Positions 1 to 7,093 of a stretch of DNA of 64,000 bases are shown in pieces. The notes under the pieces were generated by a model, which searched no databases, was not told the origin of the DNA, and worked only from the letters and a program-made list of their open reading frames with translations. This DNA is from Mesorhizobium sp. YC-39 (GTDB lineage Bacteria; Pseudomonadota; Alphaproteobacteria; Rhizobiales; Rhizobiaceae), in contig NZ_JAOWPS010000006.1 in NCBI RefSeq assembly GCF_025753795.1, positions 62,001-126,000 of the forward strand, in the 5' to 3' direction. The number at the start of each line of letters is the position of its first letter. Position 1 is the stretch's first letter. Made by a program: the position numbers and the translations under genes.

Positions 1-795
1 GCCGGCAAACGCGGGCTTATCCTTGGCGTCGCGAACAATCGGTCGATCGCCTATGGCATCGCCAAGGCCTGTGTCGACCATGGCGCCGAGATCGCGCTCA
101 CCTATCAGGGCGAGGCGTTCAAGAAGCGCGTCGAGCCGCTGGCGGCCGAGCTCAACGCGCATGTCGCCGGCCATTGCGACGTGACCGACCCGGCAAGCCT
201 CGATGCCGTGTTCGCCGATATCGCCAAGCATTGGGGCAAGCTCGACTTCCTGGTCCACGCCATCGCCTTTTCCGACAAGGACGAGCTGACCGGCCGTTAT
301 GTCGAGACGACGCGCGACAATTTCCTGCGCACCATGGACATTTCGGTGTATTCCTTCACCACCATCGCCAAGCGCGCCGAGGCGCTGATGAGCGAGGGCG
401 GCTCGCTGCTGACGCTGACCTACTATGGCGCGGAAAAGGTGATGCCGCACTACAACGTCATGGGTGTCGCCAAGGCGGCACTCGAAGCCAGCGTGCGCTA
501 TCTGGCCGTCGACCTCGGCGCCAGGAAGATCCGTGTCAACGCCATCTCCGCAGGTCCGATCAAGACGCTTGCCGCCTCCGGCATCGGCGATTTCCGCTAC
601 ATCCTGAAGTGGAACGAATACAATTCGCCGCTGAAGCAGACGGTTACCCAGGAGGAAGTCGGTGACTCCGCCGTGTATTTCCTGTCCGACCTTTCGCGCG
701 GCGTCACCGGCGAAATCCACCATGTCGATTCCGGCTACCATGTCGTCGGCATGAAGGCCGTCGACGCACCCGACATTTCGACCGTCAAGGACTAG
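1..795 (+). CDS. fabI: Enoyl-[acyl-carrier-protein] reductase (NADH), 5' end cut by window edge
   Basis: Reduces the enoyl-ACP double bond in the last step of each cycle of type II fatty acid synthesis, in the cytosol. Frame 1 is open from the first base, and 264 residues remain before the stop. The visible part starts with the Rossmann dinucleotide-binding segment GKRGLILGVANNRSIAYG. The FabI-type active site Y-x6-K (YNVMGVAK, about residues 151-158) follows, then the conserved stretch NAISAGPIKTLAASGI. Compared with the roughly 262-residue E. coli enzyme, only a few N-terminal residues should be missing. The Y-x6-K spacing separates FabI from ordinary short-chain dehydrogenases, which use Y-x3-K. 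The next gene starts 57 nt downstream on the same strand. Confidence 0.95.
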   Translation, partial: AGKRGLILGVANNRSIAYGIAKACVDHGAEIALTYQGEAFKKRVEPLAAELNAHVAGHCDVTDPASLDAVFADIAKHWGKLDFLVHAIAFSDKDELTGRYVETTRDNFLRTMDISVYSFTTIAKRAEALMSEGGSLLTLTYYGAEKVMPHYNVMGVAKAALEASVRYLAVDLGARKIRVNAISAGPIKTLAASGIGDFRYILKWNEYNSPLKQTVTQEEVGDSAVYFLSDLSRGVTGEIHHVDSGYHVVGMKAVDAPDISTVKD

Positions 796-852
796 TTCCT
801 TCCACGAACACCAACCCTGCCTGTCTGCTCCCGATCTCACCCGGAAGACCTG

Positions 853-1440
853 ATGTATCCGCTCGTCTACATCGCGCGCCATGGCCAGACGGAGTGGAAC
901 GCCGAGGCCCGGCTGCAGGGGCAGGCCGACACCGACCTCAATGCGCTCGGCCGCCAGCAGGCGACCCGTAACGGCCGTCGGCTGGCCGAACTCGTCCATA
1001 ACCCCCGCGATTTCGACTTTGTCGCCAGCCCGATGAGGCGGACGCTCGAGACAATGGAACGCATCCGTGCGGCGATGAAGCTCGATCCGCACGCCTATCG
1101 CACAGAGCCGCTGCTTGTAGAGTTGAGCTTTGGCGACTGGCAGGGTTTCACCTTTGCCGAACTTGAGGCCAAGGATCCCGGCTCGACCAGGCAGCGCCGC
1201 CTCGACAAATGGAATTTCCAGCCGCCCGGCGAGGGCGCCGAAAGCTACCAGATGCTGTTCGAACGGGTGAAGCCATGGTTCGACGCACTCGATCGCAACA
1301 CGGTCTGCGTGACCCATGGTGGTGTCGTGCGGGCGCTGTTCCGCCTGGTGCTTGGAATGTCCGCGCAAGATGCGGTCAGCATGGAAGTGCCGCAAGACCG
1401 CTTGCTCCGGCTGGAAGGCTGGCGCCTGGAGTGGCTTTAG
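853..1440 (+). CDS. Histidine phosphatase family protein (phosphoglycerate mutase-like)
   Basis: Cytosolic enzyme of the histidine phosphatase superfamily, 195 residues. The catalytic RHG motif lies near the N-terminus (IARHGQTEWN, about residues 8-17) and the second histidine in CVTHGGVVRAL near residue 155. The conserved Glu region is LLVELSFGDWQG. The length fits small cofactor-dependent phosphatases of the GpmB/CobC type rather than full glycolytic mutases of about 230-250 residues, so the substrate cannot be named. It lies 57 nt after fabI on the same strand and may share its transcript. The ATG follows an AGACCTG context with only a weak ribosome-binding site. Confidence 0.85.
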   Translation: MYPLVYIARHGQTEWNAEARLQGQADTDLNALGRQQATRNGRRLAELVHNPRDFDFVASPMRRTLETMERIRAAMKLDPHAYRTEPLLVELSFGDWQGFTFAELEAKDPGSTRQRRLDKWNFQPPGEGAESYQMLFERVKPWFDALDRNTVCVTHGGVVRALFRLVLGMSAQDAVSMEVPQDRLLRLEGWRLEWL

Positions 1441-1747
1441 GGTCGAAATCCAATCGCCGTGAACGATCGAATTCAGCCGACATTGTTGAAAAATCCGGTG
1501 CGCCATGAGCAGCGCCGACGGCAGAATTCTAATTTTGGGCGAGGCTCGGTTGCGCCGTCGCTTTAAGCCCTGTGCGTCAGCGGGTCGTTGCGTGTCCTTT
1601 TGGCCAGCCGCCATTTCGCCTTGAGCGCGCCTACCGGGGCTGACGACCAATGCGACCTCGGCCGCTACCTGCGAGGAGTGACCGGCATCCTGGTTCGCGA
1701 GCTCGCGCCACACGGCGTGTCGCACATCTGACACGAGCTAAAGGGGA
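1441..1747. other. Non-coding gap with no recognisable gene
   Basis: About 300 bases between the phosphatase stop and the hairpin after the AhpD-like gene. No frame carries a recognisable domain on either strand, and no repeat from elsewhere in the window was seen here. It marks where the fabI/phosphatase core block meets accessory genes. It could be decayed coding DNA, but I cannot identify a parent gene. Confidence 0.5.
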
Positions 1748-1780
1748 GGCGGCGCCCGGCGGGAAAGACCGGGCGCCGCC
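1748..1780 (-). terminator. Hairpin downstream of the AhpD-like gene
   Basis: Perfect 12-bp G+C-rich inverted repeat (arms 1748-1759 and 1769-1780) with a 9-nt loop, starting 6 nt past the stop codon of the minus-strand gene at 1786. On the minus strand it is followed by TCCCCTTTAG, so the T-run is weak. Position and stem strength fit an intrinsic terminator. Confidence 0.65.
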
Positions 1781-1785
1781 AAGCA

Positions 1786-2232
1786 TCAATCGCCACCAAA
1801 TTCGGTTTTGAAGGTCTCGAAATCGATCTGCATCCCGTTCAGAACTGTGCTCCAGTGACGGACATATCCTGCGAGCGCAACAGCCTCGGCGACCTCCTCG
1901 TTTGTTGCGCCACGATCCTTCGCCATCTTGGTTTCAAGCCAGATGCAGTAGCGGCATGGGATCTGCGCCGCCACAGCAAGGTTGATGAGCGACTTCACCT
2001 TCGGTTCGAGCGCGTTGCCTTCGTCGCCGAAGTCAAGGCCCTTAGTCATGGCCCAGGCGCCGGCAATCGCCGATTTCGGATAGGCTTTGAGGTGAGTAGG
2101 CACCGTGCCAATTGTCGCCTCGATTTCCTTGTAGGTCTCCTCGGCGGTCGGCAGTTGCTGCGCGGCGGCGGAGGATGCGGCGAACAGGACGGTCGCGGCG
2201 ATAAGCGCCGCGGTGGTAAGTGTCTTTTTCAT
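1786..2232 (-). CDS. Exported carboxymuconolactone decarboxylase (AhpD-like) family protein
   Basis: 148 residues. An N-terminal Sec-type signal peptide (MKKTLTTAALIAATVLFAASSAAA, cleavage near residue 24) predicts a periplasmic location. The body is an AhpD/CMD-like helical fold with a C-x2-C pair in IPCRYCIWLE (about residue 93), which in AhpD relatives is a redox-active disulfide. A helix with EVAEAVALAGY follows, typical of the family. Peroxidase or disulfide-reductase activity is inferred from the motif; the true substrate is unknown. The gene appears monocistronic, with a strong hairpin just after its stop. Confidence 0.8.
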   Translation of the reverse strand: MKKTLTTAALIAATVLFAASSAAAQQLPTAEETYKEIEATIGTVPTHLKAYPKSAIAGAWAMTKGLDFGDEGNALEPKVKSLINLAVAAQIPCRYCIWLETKMAKDRGATNEEVAEAVALAGYVRHWSTVLNGMQIDFETFKTEFGGD

Positions 2233-2418
2233 AGGCCGGTTTCCTTGTCTTTGTGTTTGGGATGAAGGGAAAAAATCGCCCGTCTCCGCGCCCTTCGCAC
2301 AGCGGGCAGGAATCGCCCGGCTCTTGCGACCGGCGTCTGGTTCCGAACCGAAATCCGGAGATCTCGTAGAAAAGCGATGTCAGGCGCGCGGGCGCAGAAG
2401 CGTCCGAGCGCGACGGGC

Positions 2419-2586
2419 TCAGCGCCCGCGGATAACCCGCCTGATGTCCGATCTCGACAGGCCGATATCCTTCAACTGGCTGTCCGAGATGTCGTCGAGA
2501 AGCCGCGCGGTTCGACGCGCGCGAAGCGCGGCAGCGAAACGAGCGAGGCTCCATCGCCGCCTGGCCGGGTTTTCGAAAATGCTCAT
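2419..2586 (-). CDS. DUF1127 family small protein
   Basis: A 55-residue gene below common length cut-offs. It starts with ATG at 2586 (MSIFENPARRRWSLARF) and ends with TGA at 2419-2421. The C-terminal half has the DUF1127 pattern: LLDDISDSQLKDIGLSRSDIRRVIRGR, that is L-x-D-I-x-(D/S)-x-Q-L-x-D-I-G-(L/I)-x-R-x-D-I. The protein is very basic and Arg-rich. Arg-rich DUF1127 proteins are abundant in rhizobia, and some bind RNA or affect phosphate and stress responses; no role can be assigned here from sequence alone. It sits alone between the AhpD-like gene and the methyltransferase gene, all on the minus strand. Confidence 0.85.
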   Translation of the reverse strand: MSIFENPARRRWSLARFAAALRARRTARLLDDISDSQLKDIGLSRSDIRRVIRGR

Positions 2587-2705
2587 GGTCGTATCCTTTA
2601 TAGGTTGATAGGTTGCGATTGGTCGCAGGATCGGGGGAGGTGATCGTCCATCCGTGCGAGCCCGGTCGTCACGAAGTTTTCCTCAAATGCCGCAGATCCG
2701 GCAGA

Positions 2706-3779
2706 TCAGAGCCGTGCCTCGAGGATGAGGTTGAACGGCGTCGCGAGAGCGCGGCGGAAGCGATTGAAGCCAGCTTTGCGGAACACATCCGCCAGCCGCT
2801 TCTCGCCGGCCTGCGCGCCGAGCACCAGATGGCCGCCTTCGGAGATTGCGTGCGCGCAACAGATCGTCGTGGAGGCGGCGTAGTACAACCTGGCTACCGG
2901 CGAGATGTTGTCTTCGACCCGGTCATTGGCGAAGGGCTCCACCAGCATCACGGCGCCGTCTGGCGCAAGCGCCTTGGCGGCATGCTCTGCCGCGCCAAGC
3001 GGATCGCCCATATCGTGCAGAGCATCGAAGAAGCAGATCAGGTCGTAGTCCTTGCCGGGATAGTTGTCGGCCCGCGCCGCCGCGAAGGTCGCCCGCTCCG
3101 AAACGCCAGCCTCGGCAGCAACCGTCCGAGCTTCCGCAAGCGATTGCTGGTGCGTGTCGAAACCGCGGAACCGCGAGGCCGGAAAGGCCTCCGCCATCAG
3201 CACCGTCGAATGGCCGTGGCCGCAGCCGATATCGGCCACCAGGGCGCCAGCCTTGAGCTTGTCGACGATTCCGTCGAGGGCCGGCAGCCATTCGGGGACC
3301 AAGCTTGCCTTGTAGGCGTTGCGGTAGAAACCCGCGACCCCGCAGGCGAGCCGCCCGTCATGGTCGCCCCAGGGTATGCCGTTGCCGGTGCGGAATGCCT
3401 CTATGGCCTTGTTCTCGTCGGCCCACATCGATGCGGGGACGGCCCAGGCGTTAGGGAAGAAGGCGGGGCTGTCCTCGTCTGCAAGGACCATCGTCTGCTC
3501 CGGCGTCAGCTCGTAAGTGTCGCTGACCGGGTGGTAGGCCACATAGCCGCCGGCAACCTGTGCGTTGAGCCACTCGCGCACATAACGCTCGGCGCAGTCG
3601 GCGCGGGTGGCAAGCTCACGCGCGCTGAGCGGGCCGGCCCCGGCCATGGCCTTGTACAGGCCGAGCCGGTGGCCGAGGCTGATCATCACGCCGCCATAGC
3701 CGGCCGAAAGATCGCCGAATGCGCGTGCAACCAGCGCGTCAAGTTTCGCGGAATCGACATTGCTGTGGGTGTGTTCCAT
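2706..3779 (-). CDS. Class I SAM-dependent methyltransferase with N-terminal winged-helix domain
   Basis: 357 residues from the ATG at 3779, chosen because AGGAG lies 8-9 nt upstream; an upstream in-frame start would add 16 residues without a good site. Residues 15-90 look like the winged-helix dimerisation region of O-methyltransferase-like proteins. SAM motif I is VADIGCGHGHS (about residue 180), followed by an acidic turn at FRGFDTHQQS. Later motifs include DLICFFDALHDMGDP and DGAVMLVEPFANDRVEDN. This architecture resembles Rv2258c-type methyltransferases. The substrate is unknown. It is transcribed divergently from the GlxA-type regulator at 3995, which is a plausible but untested regulator of it. 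Confidence 0.8.
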   Translation of the reverse strand: MEHTHSNVDSAKLDALVARAFGDLSAGYGGVMISLGHRLGLYKAMAGAGPLSARELATRADCAERYVREWLNAQVAGGYVAYHPVSDTYELTPEQTMVLADEDSPAFFPNAWAVPASMWADENKAIEAFRTGNGIPWGDHDGRLACGVAGFYRNAYKASLVPEWLPALDGIVDKLKAGALVADIGCGHGHSTVLMAEAFPASRFRGFDTHQQSLAEARTVAAEAGVSERATFAAARADNYPGKDYDLICFFDALHDMGDPLGAAEHAAKALAPDGAVMLVEPFANDRVEDNISPVARLYYAASTTICCAHAISEGGHLVLGAQAGEKRLADVFRKAGFNRFRRALATPFNLILEARL

Positions 3780-3994
3780 TTGCTGCTCTCCTGTTTTGCT
3801 AACCCAGAGAAATCTGAGGCTGCCCATACATCACAGGACAGAAGGCGAGCGGCAGAGCCGGACTCTCCAGAATCGGGCCGTTTATGCCACGCCCGTTGGC
3901 AATCACTCGGCAACCCGCCTGCCTGCTATGCCGACAGCGGGCATGGCTTCATCGTTTCGTCGGTGCTATTTTCGCTGTTGAAGGGACGGCCGGC

Positions 3995-5050
3995 ATGCTG
4001 CGAGACAACACTGCCTCGACCAGATCTCATACGCTCCATGTGAGCCTCGTCGCCATTCCGGAGGCCGTGGTATCGACGCTCTCCGGCGTTTTCGACGTGA
4101 TGAACGCGTTCTCCATGTTGCACCCACCCGGAAAGACGCTGCAGGCACGGCCGTTCCAAGTGGAAATCGTGGGACTCCGGACAGGCCCGCTGGAACTCGC
4201 CAGCCTCCTCCCTGTCACTGTACAGCGAAGCGTGGCGGACATTGATGCAACCGACATAGTCATCGTCCCCTCGATCCTGCTCGGGCCGCAGGGCTGGTCG
4301 AAAGGACAGCACCCGGAGTTGATCGATTGGTTTCGCGCCATGCATAGCCGCGGCGCGCTTCTTTGCTCGGCCTGCTCAGGCATCTTCCCGCTCGCCGAGA
4401 CGGGGCTCTTCGATGGCATGGATGCCACGGTGCATTTTGGCTATGCTCGGGCCTTTGCTTCCGCCTTCCCGCAGGTGCCGATCCACCCTGAGCGTGTGCT
4501 TGTCGTCTCCGGCAAGCGTGAGGAACTGATCACGTCCGGCGCCTCCATGACCTGGCACGATCTGGTGCTCTACCTGATAGCGCGCCACGTGGGAGCCACT
4601 GCGGCACAGGATGTCGCGCGGCTCTTTGCGCTGCAATGGCATCAAGATGGACTGGCACCTTATATGGTCTTCGAAGGGCGAAAGGGCCACGGCGACCTCG
4701 CAATTCAGGCGGCCCAGGATTGGGCCGCCACGCATTTCTCCGTGGCTAATCCCGTCGAAGCGATGATCCTGCGCACCGGACTTACCGAGCGCACCTTCAA
4801 GCGTCGCTTCACGAGCGCGACAGGCTTGAGTCCCATCGCCTACGTGCAGCGCCTGAGAATCGAGGACGCCAAGCGGCGCCTTGAGCGAACCGAATCTTCT
4901 GCCGATGAGATCAGCTGGCAGGTCGGATACGAGGAGCCGGCCTTCTTCCGCCGCCTCTTCAAGCGCGTCACAGGGCTCACGCCTGGCGCCTATCGACGAC
5001 GTTTCAAAATTCCCGATTATGCGCGACCGAAAGCGCGGCTCACATTGTGA
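3995..5050 (+). CDS. GlxA-type AraC family transcriptional regulator with DJ-1/PfpI domain
   Basis: 351 residues from the ATG at 3995, preceded by AAGGGA; an upstream in-frame ATG at 3884 would add 37 residues lacking family character. Residues about 10-190 form a DJ-1/PfpI-like (class I amidotransferase) domain with the nucleophile-elbow cysteine in LLCSACSGIFPLAETGLFDG. Residues about 240-340 carry the double helix-turn-helix of AraC proteins (RTFKRRFTSATGLSPIAYVQ and EISWQVGYEEPAFFRRLFKR). In this family the DJ-1 domain is usually a ligand sensor without known catalysis. It is divergent from the methyltransferase gene with about 215 bp between starts, where autoregulation and shared control are likely. 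Confidence 0.88.
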   Translation: MLRDNTASTRSHTLHVSLVAIPEAVVSTLSGVFDVMNAFSMLHPPGKTLQARPFQVEIVGLRTGPLELASLLPVTVQRSVADIDATDIVIVPSILLGPQGWSKGQHPELIDWFRAMHSRGALLCSACSGIFPLAETGLFDGMDATVHFGYARAFASAFPQVPIHPERVLVVSGKREELITSGASMTWHDLVLYLIARHVGATAAQDVARLFALQWHQDGLAPYMVFEGRKGHGDLAIQAAQDWAATHFSVANPVEAMILRTGLTERTFKRRFTSATGLSPIAYVQRLRIEDAKRRLERTESSADEISWQVGYEEPAFFRRLFKRVTGLTPGAYRRRFKIPDYARPKARLTL

Positions 5051-5325
5051 GGAAGCAAACGCCCGTCCGGTCCTCTAGGCGGTGCGTCCGCCACCGTTGG
5101 GATCGTGGGACAGGTGAGGAATTCACGTTAAGGCGATGGCAATCGGCTCTATCGAGCTAGACAGCTTTCGAGAAGCGCCTCAACGGCAGCTTCTGACGCA
5201 CTGTCTCGTTTCCGCCCGCCGGTTCAATGGCAATATTCCATAACCCATCTCGGCCACTGGCGGCAGCGAGATCATGGTCAAACGAACTTCATCCCGGCCT
5301 TCGGGATGGATCAGCGGAAAAGACT

Positions 5326-5589
5326 CTATTCGGCCGATTCGCTGTCCGGCAGTTGCATATCAGTGACGACGTTCTCGCCATTCGTCACGTCATAGGCGAT
5401 CACGATATCCATGCCCGGCTTCAGTGCGTCGAGGTCGGTTTCAGCATTCAGCTTGTAGGATTTGCCGTCGTCGAGCGTCAGCGTCAGCGCGTCCTTGTCG
5501 ACCTTCTTGATCAGGCCTTCGGTCTGGCCAGCGAAGGCGGCGGTGGAAATCAGCAATGCAGCGGCAGCGGCGCCAATCAGGATACGCAT
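5326..5589 (-). CDS. DUF1344 family small exported protein
   Basis: 87 residues counted from the ATG at 5589; an adjacent ATG at 5592 is equally open, but the AGAGGA site is better spaced for the second. An N-terminal signal peptide (MRILIGAAAAALLISTAAFA) precedes a compact beta-rich domain containing GLIKKVDKDALTLTLDDGKSYKL and IVIAYDVTNG, as in DUF1344 proteins of rhizobia and brucellae. A periplasmic location is predicted. No enzymatic motif is visible and the function is unknown. It is divergent from aroC; the 285 bp between them hold palindromic repeats. Confidence 0.8.
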   Translation of the reverse strand: MRILIGAAAAALLISTAAFAGQTEGLIKKVDKDALTLTLDDGKSYKLNAETDLDALKPGMDIVIAYDVTNGENVVTDMQLPDSESAE

Positions 5590-5733
5590 CATCGTCCTCT
5601 TATCATTGCGCCGGCAGGATGGCGGCGAGGGTTCAACAGACCGGTCAAGGGAAGCAGAAACCAACCGAATGTGTCAAAACTAAATCCGCCGGATCACAGT
5701 TTGACCACCGTGGAAAACGCCAATAGAAGGCAG

Positions 5734-5837
5734 GCTACAGCGCCGCGCGTCCTCTTGGACGCGCATAGGACGCTGTAGCATTTTTTGATTTTGCGCATGA
5801 TCCTTTCCGAAAATCGCAGCGATTTTCGGGGTCATGT
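5734..5837. repeat. Compound palindromic intergenic repeat upstream of aroC
   Basis: Two adjacent palindromes. The first (5734-5779) pairs GCTACAGCG with CGCTGTAGC (outer) and GCGCGTCC with GGACGCGC (inner) around a TCTT loop, and is followed by six T. The second has perfect 10-bp arms CCGAAAATCG (5807-5816) and CGATTTTCGG (5820-5829) around CAG, with weaker outer pairing to about 5837. The first looks like a terminator but lies between divergent genes, so it has no upstream transcript to end. It is better read as a dispersed rhizobial-type repeat placed in the 5' region of aroC. Confidence 0.7.
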
Positions 5838-5874
5838 GCTAAGCCGGCTCCAACGCCGGGCAGGGCAGCTTTTC

Positions 5875-6990
5875 ATGTCTCACAACACATTCGGCCATCT
5901 TTTCCGCGTCACCACCTGGGGCGAAAGCCACGGCGCAGCGCTTGGCTGCGTGGTCGACGGCTGTCCGCCCGGCATCCGCTTCACGCAGGCCGATATCCAG
6001 GCCGAGCTCGACAAGCGCCGCCCCGGCCAGTCACGTTTTGTGACGCAGCGTCGCGAACCCGACGAGGTCAAGATCCTGTCCGGGTTCATTCTGGACGAGG
6101 ACGGCGAGACCATGATCACCACCGGCACGCCGGTGTCGATGCTAATCGAGAATGTCGACCAGCGCTCCAAGGATTATGGCGAGATCGCCCGCCAGTATCG
6201 GCCGGGCCATGCCGACTACACCTATGACGTCAAATATGGCCTGCGCGACTATCGCGGCGGCGGCCGCTCGTCGGCCCGCGAGACGGCGGCGCGGGTGGCC
6301 GCCGGAGCGTTGGCCCGCAAGGTCGTGCCCGGCATGGTGGTGCGCGGCGCGCTGGTGGCGATGGGCGAAAAATCAATCGACCGCGCCAACTGGAACTGGA
6401 ATTTCATCGGCGACACCGAAAATCCGTTCTTCACCCCGGACCCGGCATCGGTGGCGGTCTTCACGCAGTATCTGGACGGCATTCGCAAGTCGGGCTCCTC
6501 GGTCGGCGCGGTCATCGAAATCGTCGCCGACGGCGTTCCCGCGGGCCTCGGCGCGCCGATCTACGCCAAGCTCGACCAGGACATTGCTTCGGGCCTGATG
6601 TCGATCAACGCCGTCAAGGGCGTCGAGATCGGCAATGGCTTCGAGGCAGCCCGCATCACCGGCGAACAGAATGCCGACGAGATGCGCATGGGCAATGACG
6701 GCAAACCGGTCTTCCTGTCCAACAATGCCGGCGGCATCCTTGGCGGCATCTCGACCGGCCAGTCGATCGTCGCCCGTTTCGCCGTCAAGCCGACATCGTC
6801 GATCCTGACGCCGCGAAAGTCGATCGACAAGGACGGCAAAGACGTCGAGATCATGACCAAGGGCCGGCACGACCCGTGCGTCGGCATCCGCGCCGTGCCG
6901 ATCGGCGAGGCGATGGTTGCCTGCGCCATCGCCGATCACTATCTGCGGCACAGGGGACAGACGGGGCAGGGAACAGGCAGTAGGCAGTAG
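5875..6990 (+). CDS. aroC: Chorismate synthase
   Basis: Converts 5-enolpyruvylshikimate-3-phosphate to chorismate, the last step of the shikimate pathway, using reduced FMN in the cytosol. 371 residues from the ATG at 5875 (MSHNTFGHLFRVTTWGESHG), chosen because homologues start here and AGGG lies upstream. Family signatures are present: GESHGAALGCVVDGCPPG near the N-terminus, DYRGGGRSSARETAARVA near residue 130 and RHDPCVGIRAVPIGEAMVA near residue 345. The last codons and stop lie inside a tandem GGCAGTA heptamer repeat, so the C-terminal tail after HRGQTGQ is supplied by repeat DNA. Palindromic repeats flank the gene on both sides. Confidence 0.97.
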   Translation: MSHNTFGHLFRVTTWGESHGAALGCVVDGCPPGIRFTQADIQAELDKRRPGQSRFVTQRREPDEVKILSGFILDEDGETMITTGTPVSMLIENVDQRSKDYGEIARQYRPGHADYTYDVKYGLRDYRGGGRSSARETAARVAAGALARKVVPGMVVRGALVAMGEKSIDRANWNWNFIGDTENPFFTPDPASVAVFTQYLDGIRKSGSSVGAVIEIVADGVPAGLGAPIYAKLDQDIASGLMSINAVKGVEIGNGFEAARITGEQNADEMRMGNDGKPVFLSNNAGGILGGISTGQSIVARFAVKPTSSILTPRKSIDKDGKDVEIMTKGRHDPCVGIRAVPIGEAMVACAIADHYLRHRGQTGQGTGSRQ

Positions 6991-7079
6991 GCAGTAGGCA
7001 GTATGTCAGCCTGCCCGCCGACGCGGCCATTTTTTCCTTTCCCCTACTGCCTTACTGCCCTACTCCCATATTCCCTGCG
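6966..7079. repeat. Heptamer-based imperfect palindrome across the aroC 3' end
   Basis: Four exact tandem copies of GGCAGTA occupy 6976-7003. A complementary arm rich in CTACTGCC/TTACTGCC lies at 7043-7063. The outer ends GCAGGGAA (from about 6967) and TTCCCTGC (7071-7078) are reverse complements, so the unit is an imperfect inverted repeat of about 114 bp able to fold into a long hairpin. It begins inside the aroC reading frame, provides the stop codon, and ends about 15 nt before ribB. The structure suggests an inserted, non-coding palindromic element. Confidence 0.75.
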
Positions 7080-7093
7080 AGCGAAGCGAGCCA

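Noticed and set aside
2613..4043. 476-codon plus-strand frame opposite the methyltransferase
   Set aside because: Antisense to a gene with clear SAM motifs; no family features of its own.
5781..5874. N-terminal extension of aroC from 5785
   Set aside because: The extra 30 residues come from the intergenic palindrome; MSHNTFG is the family start.
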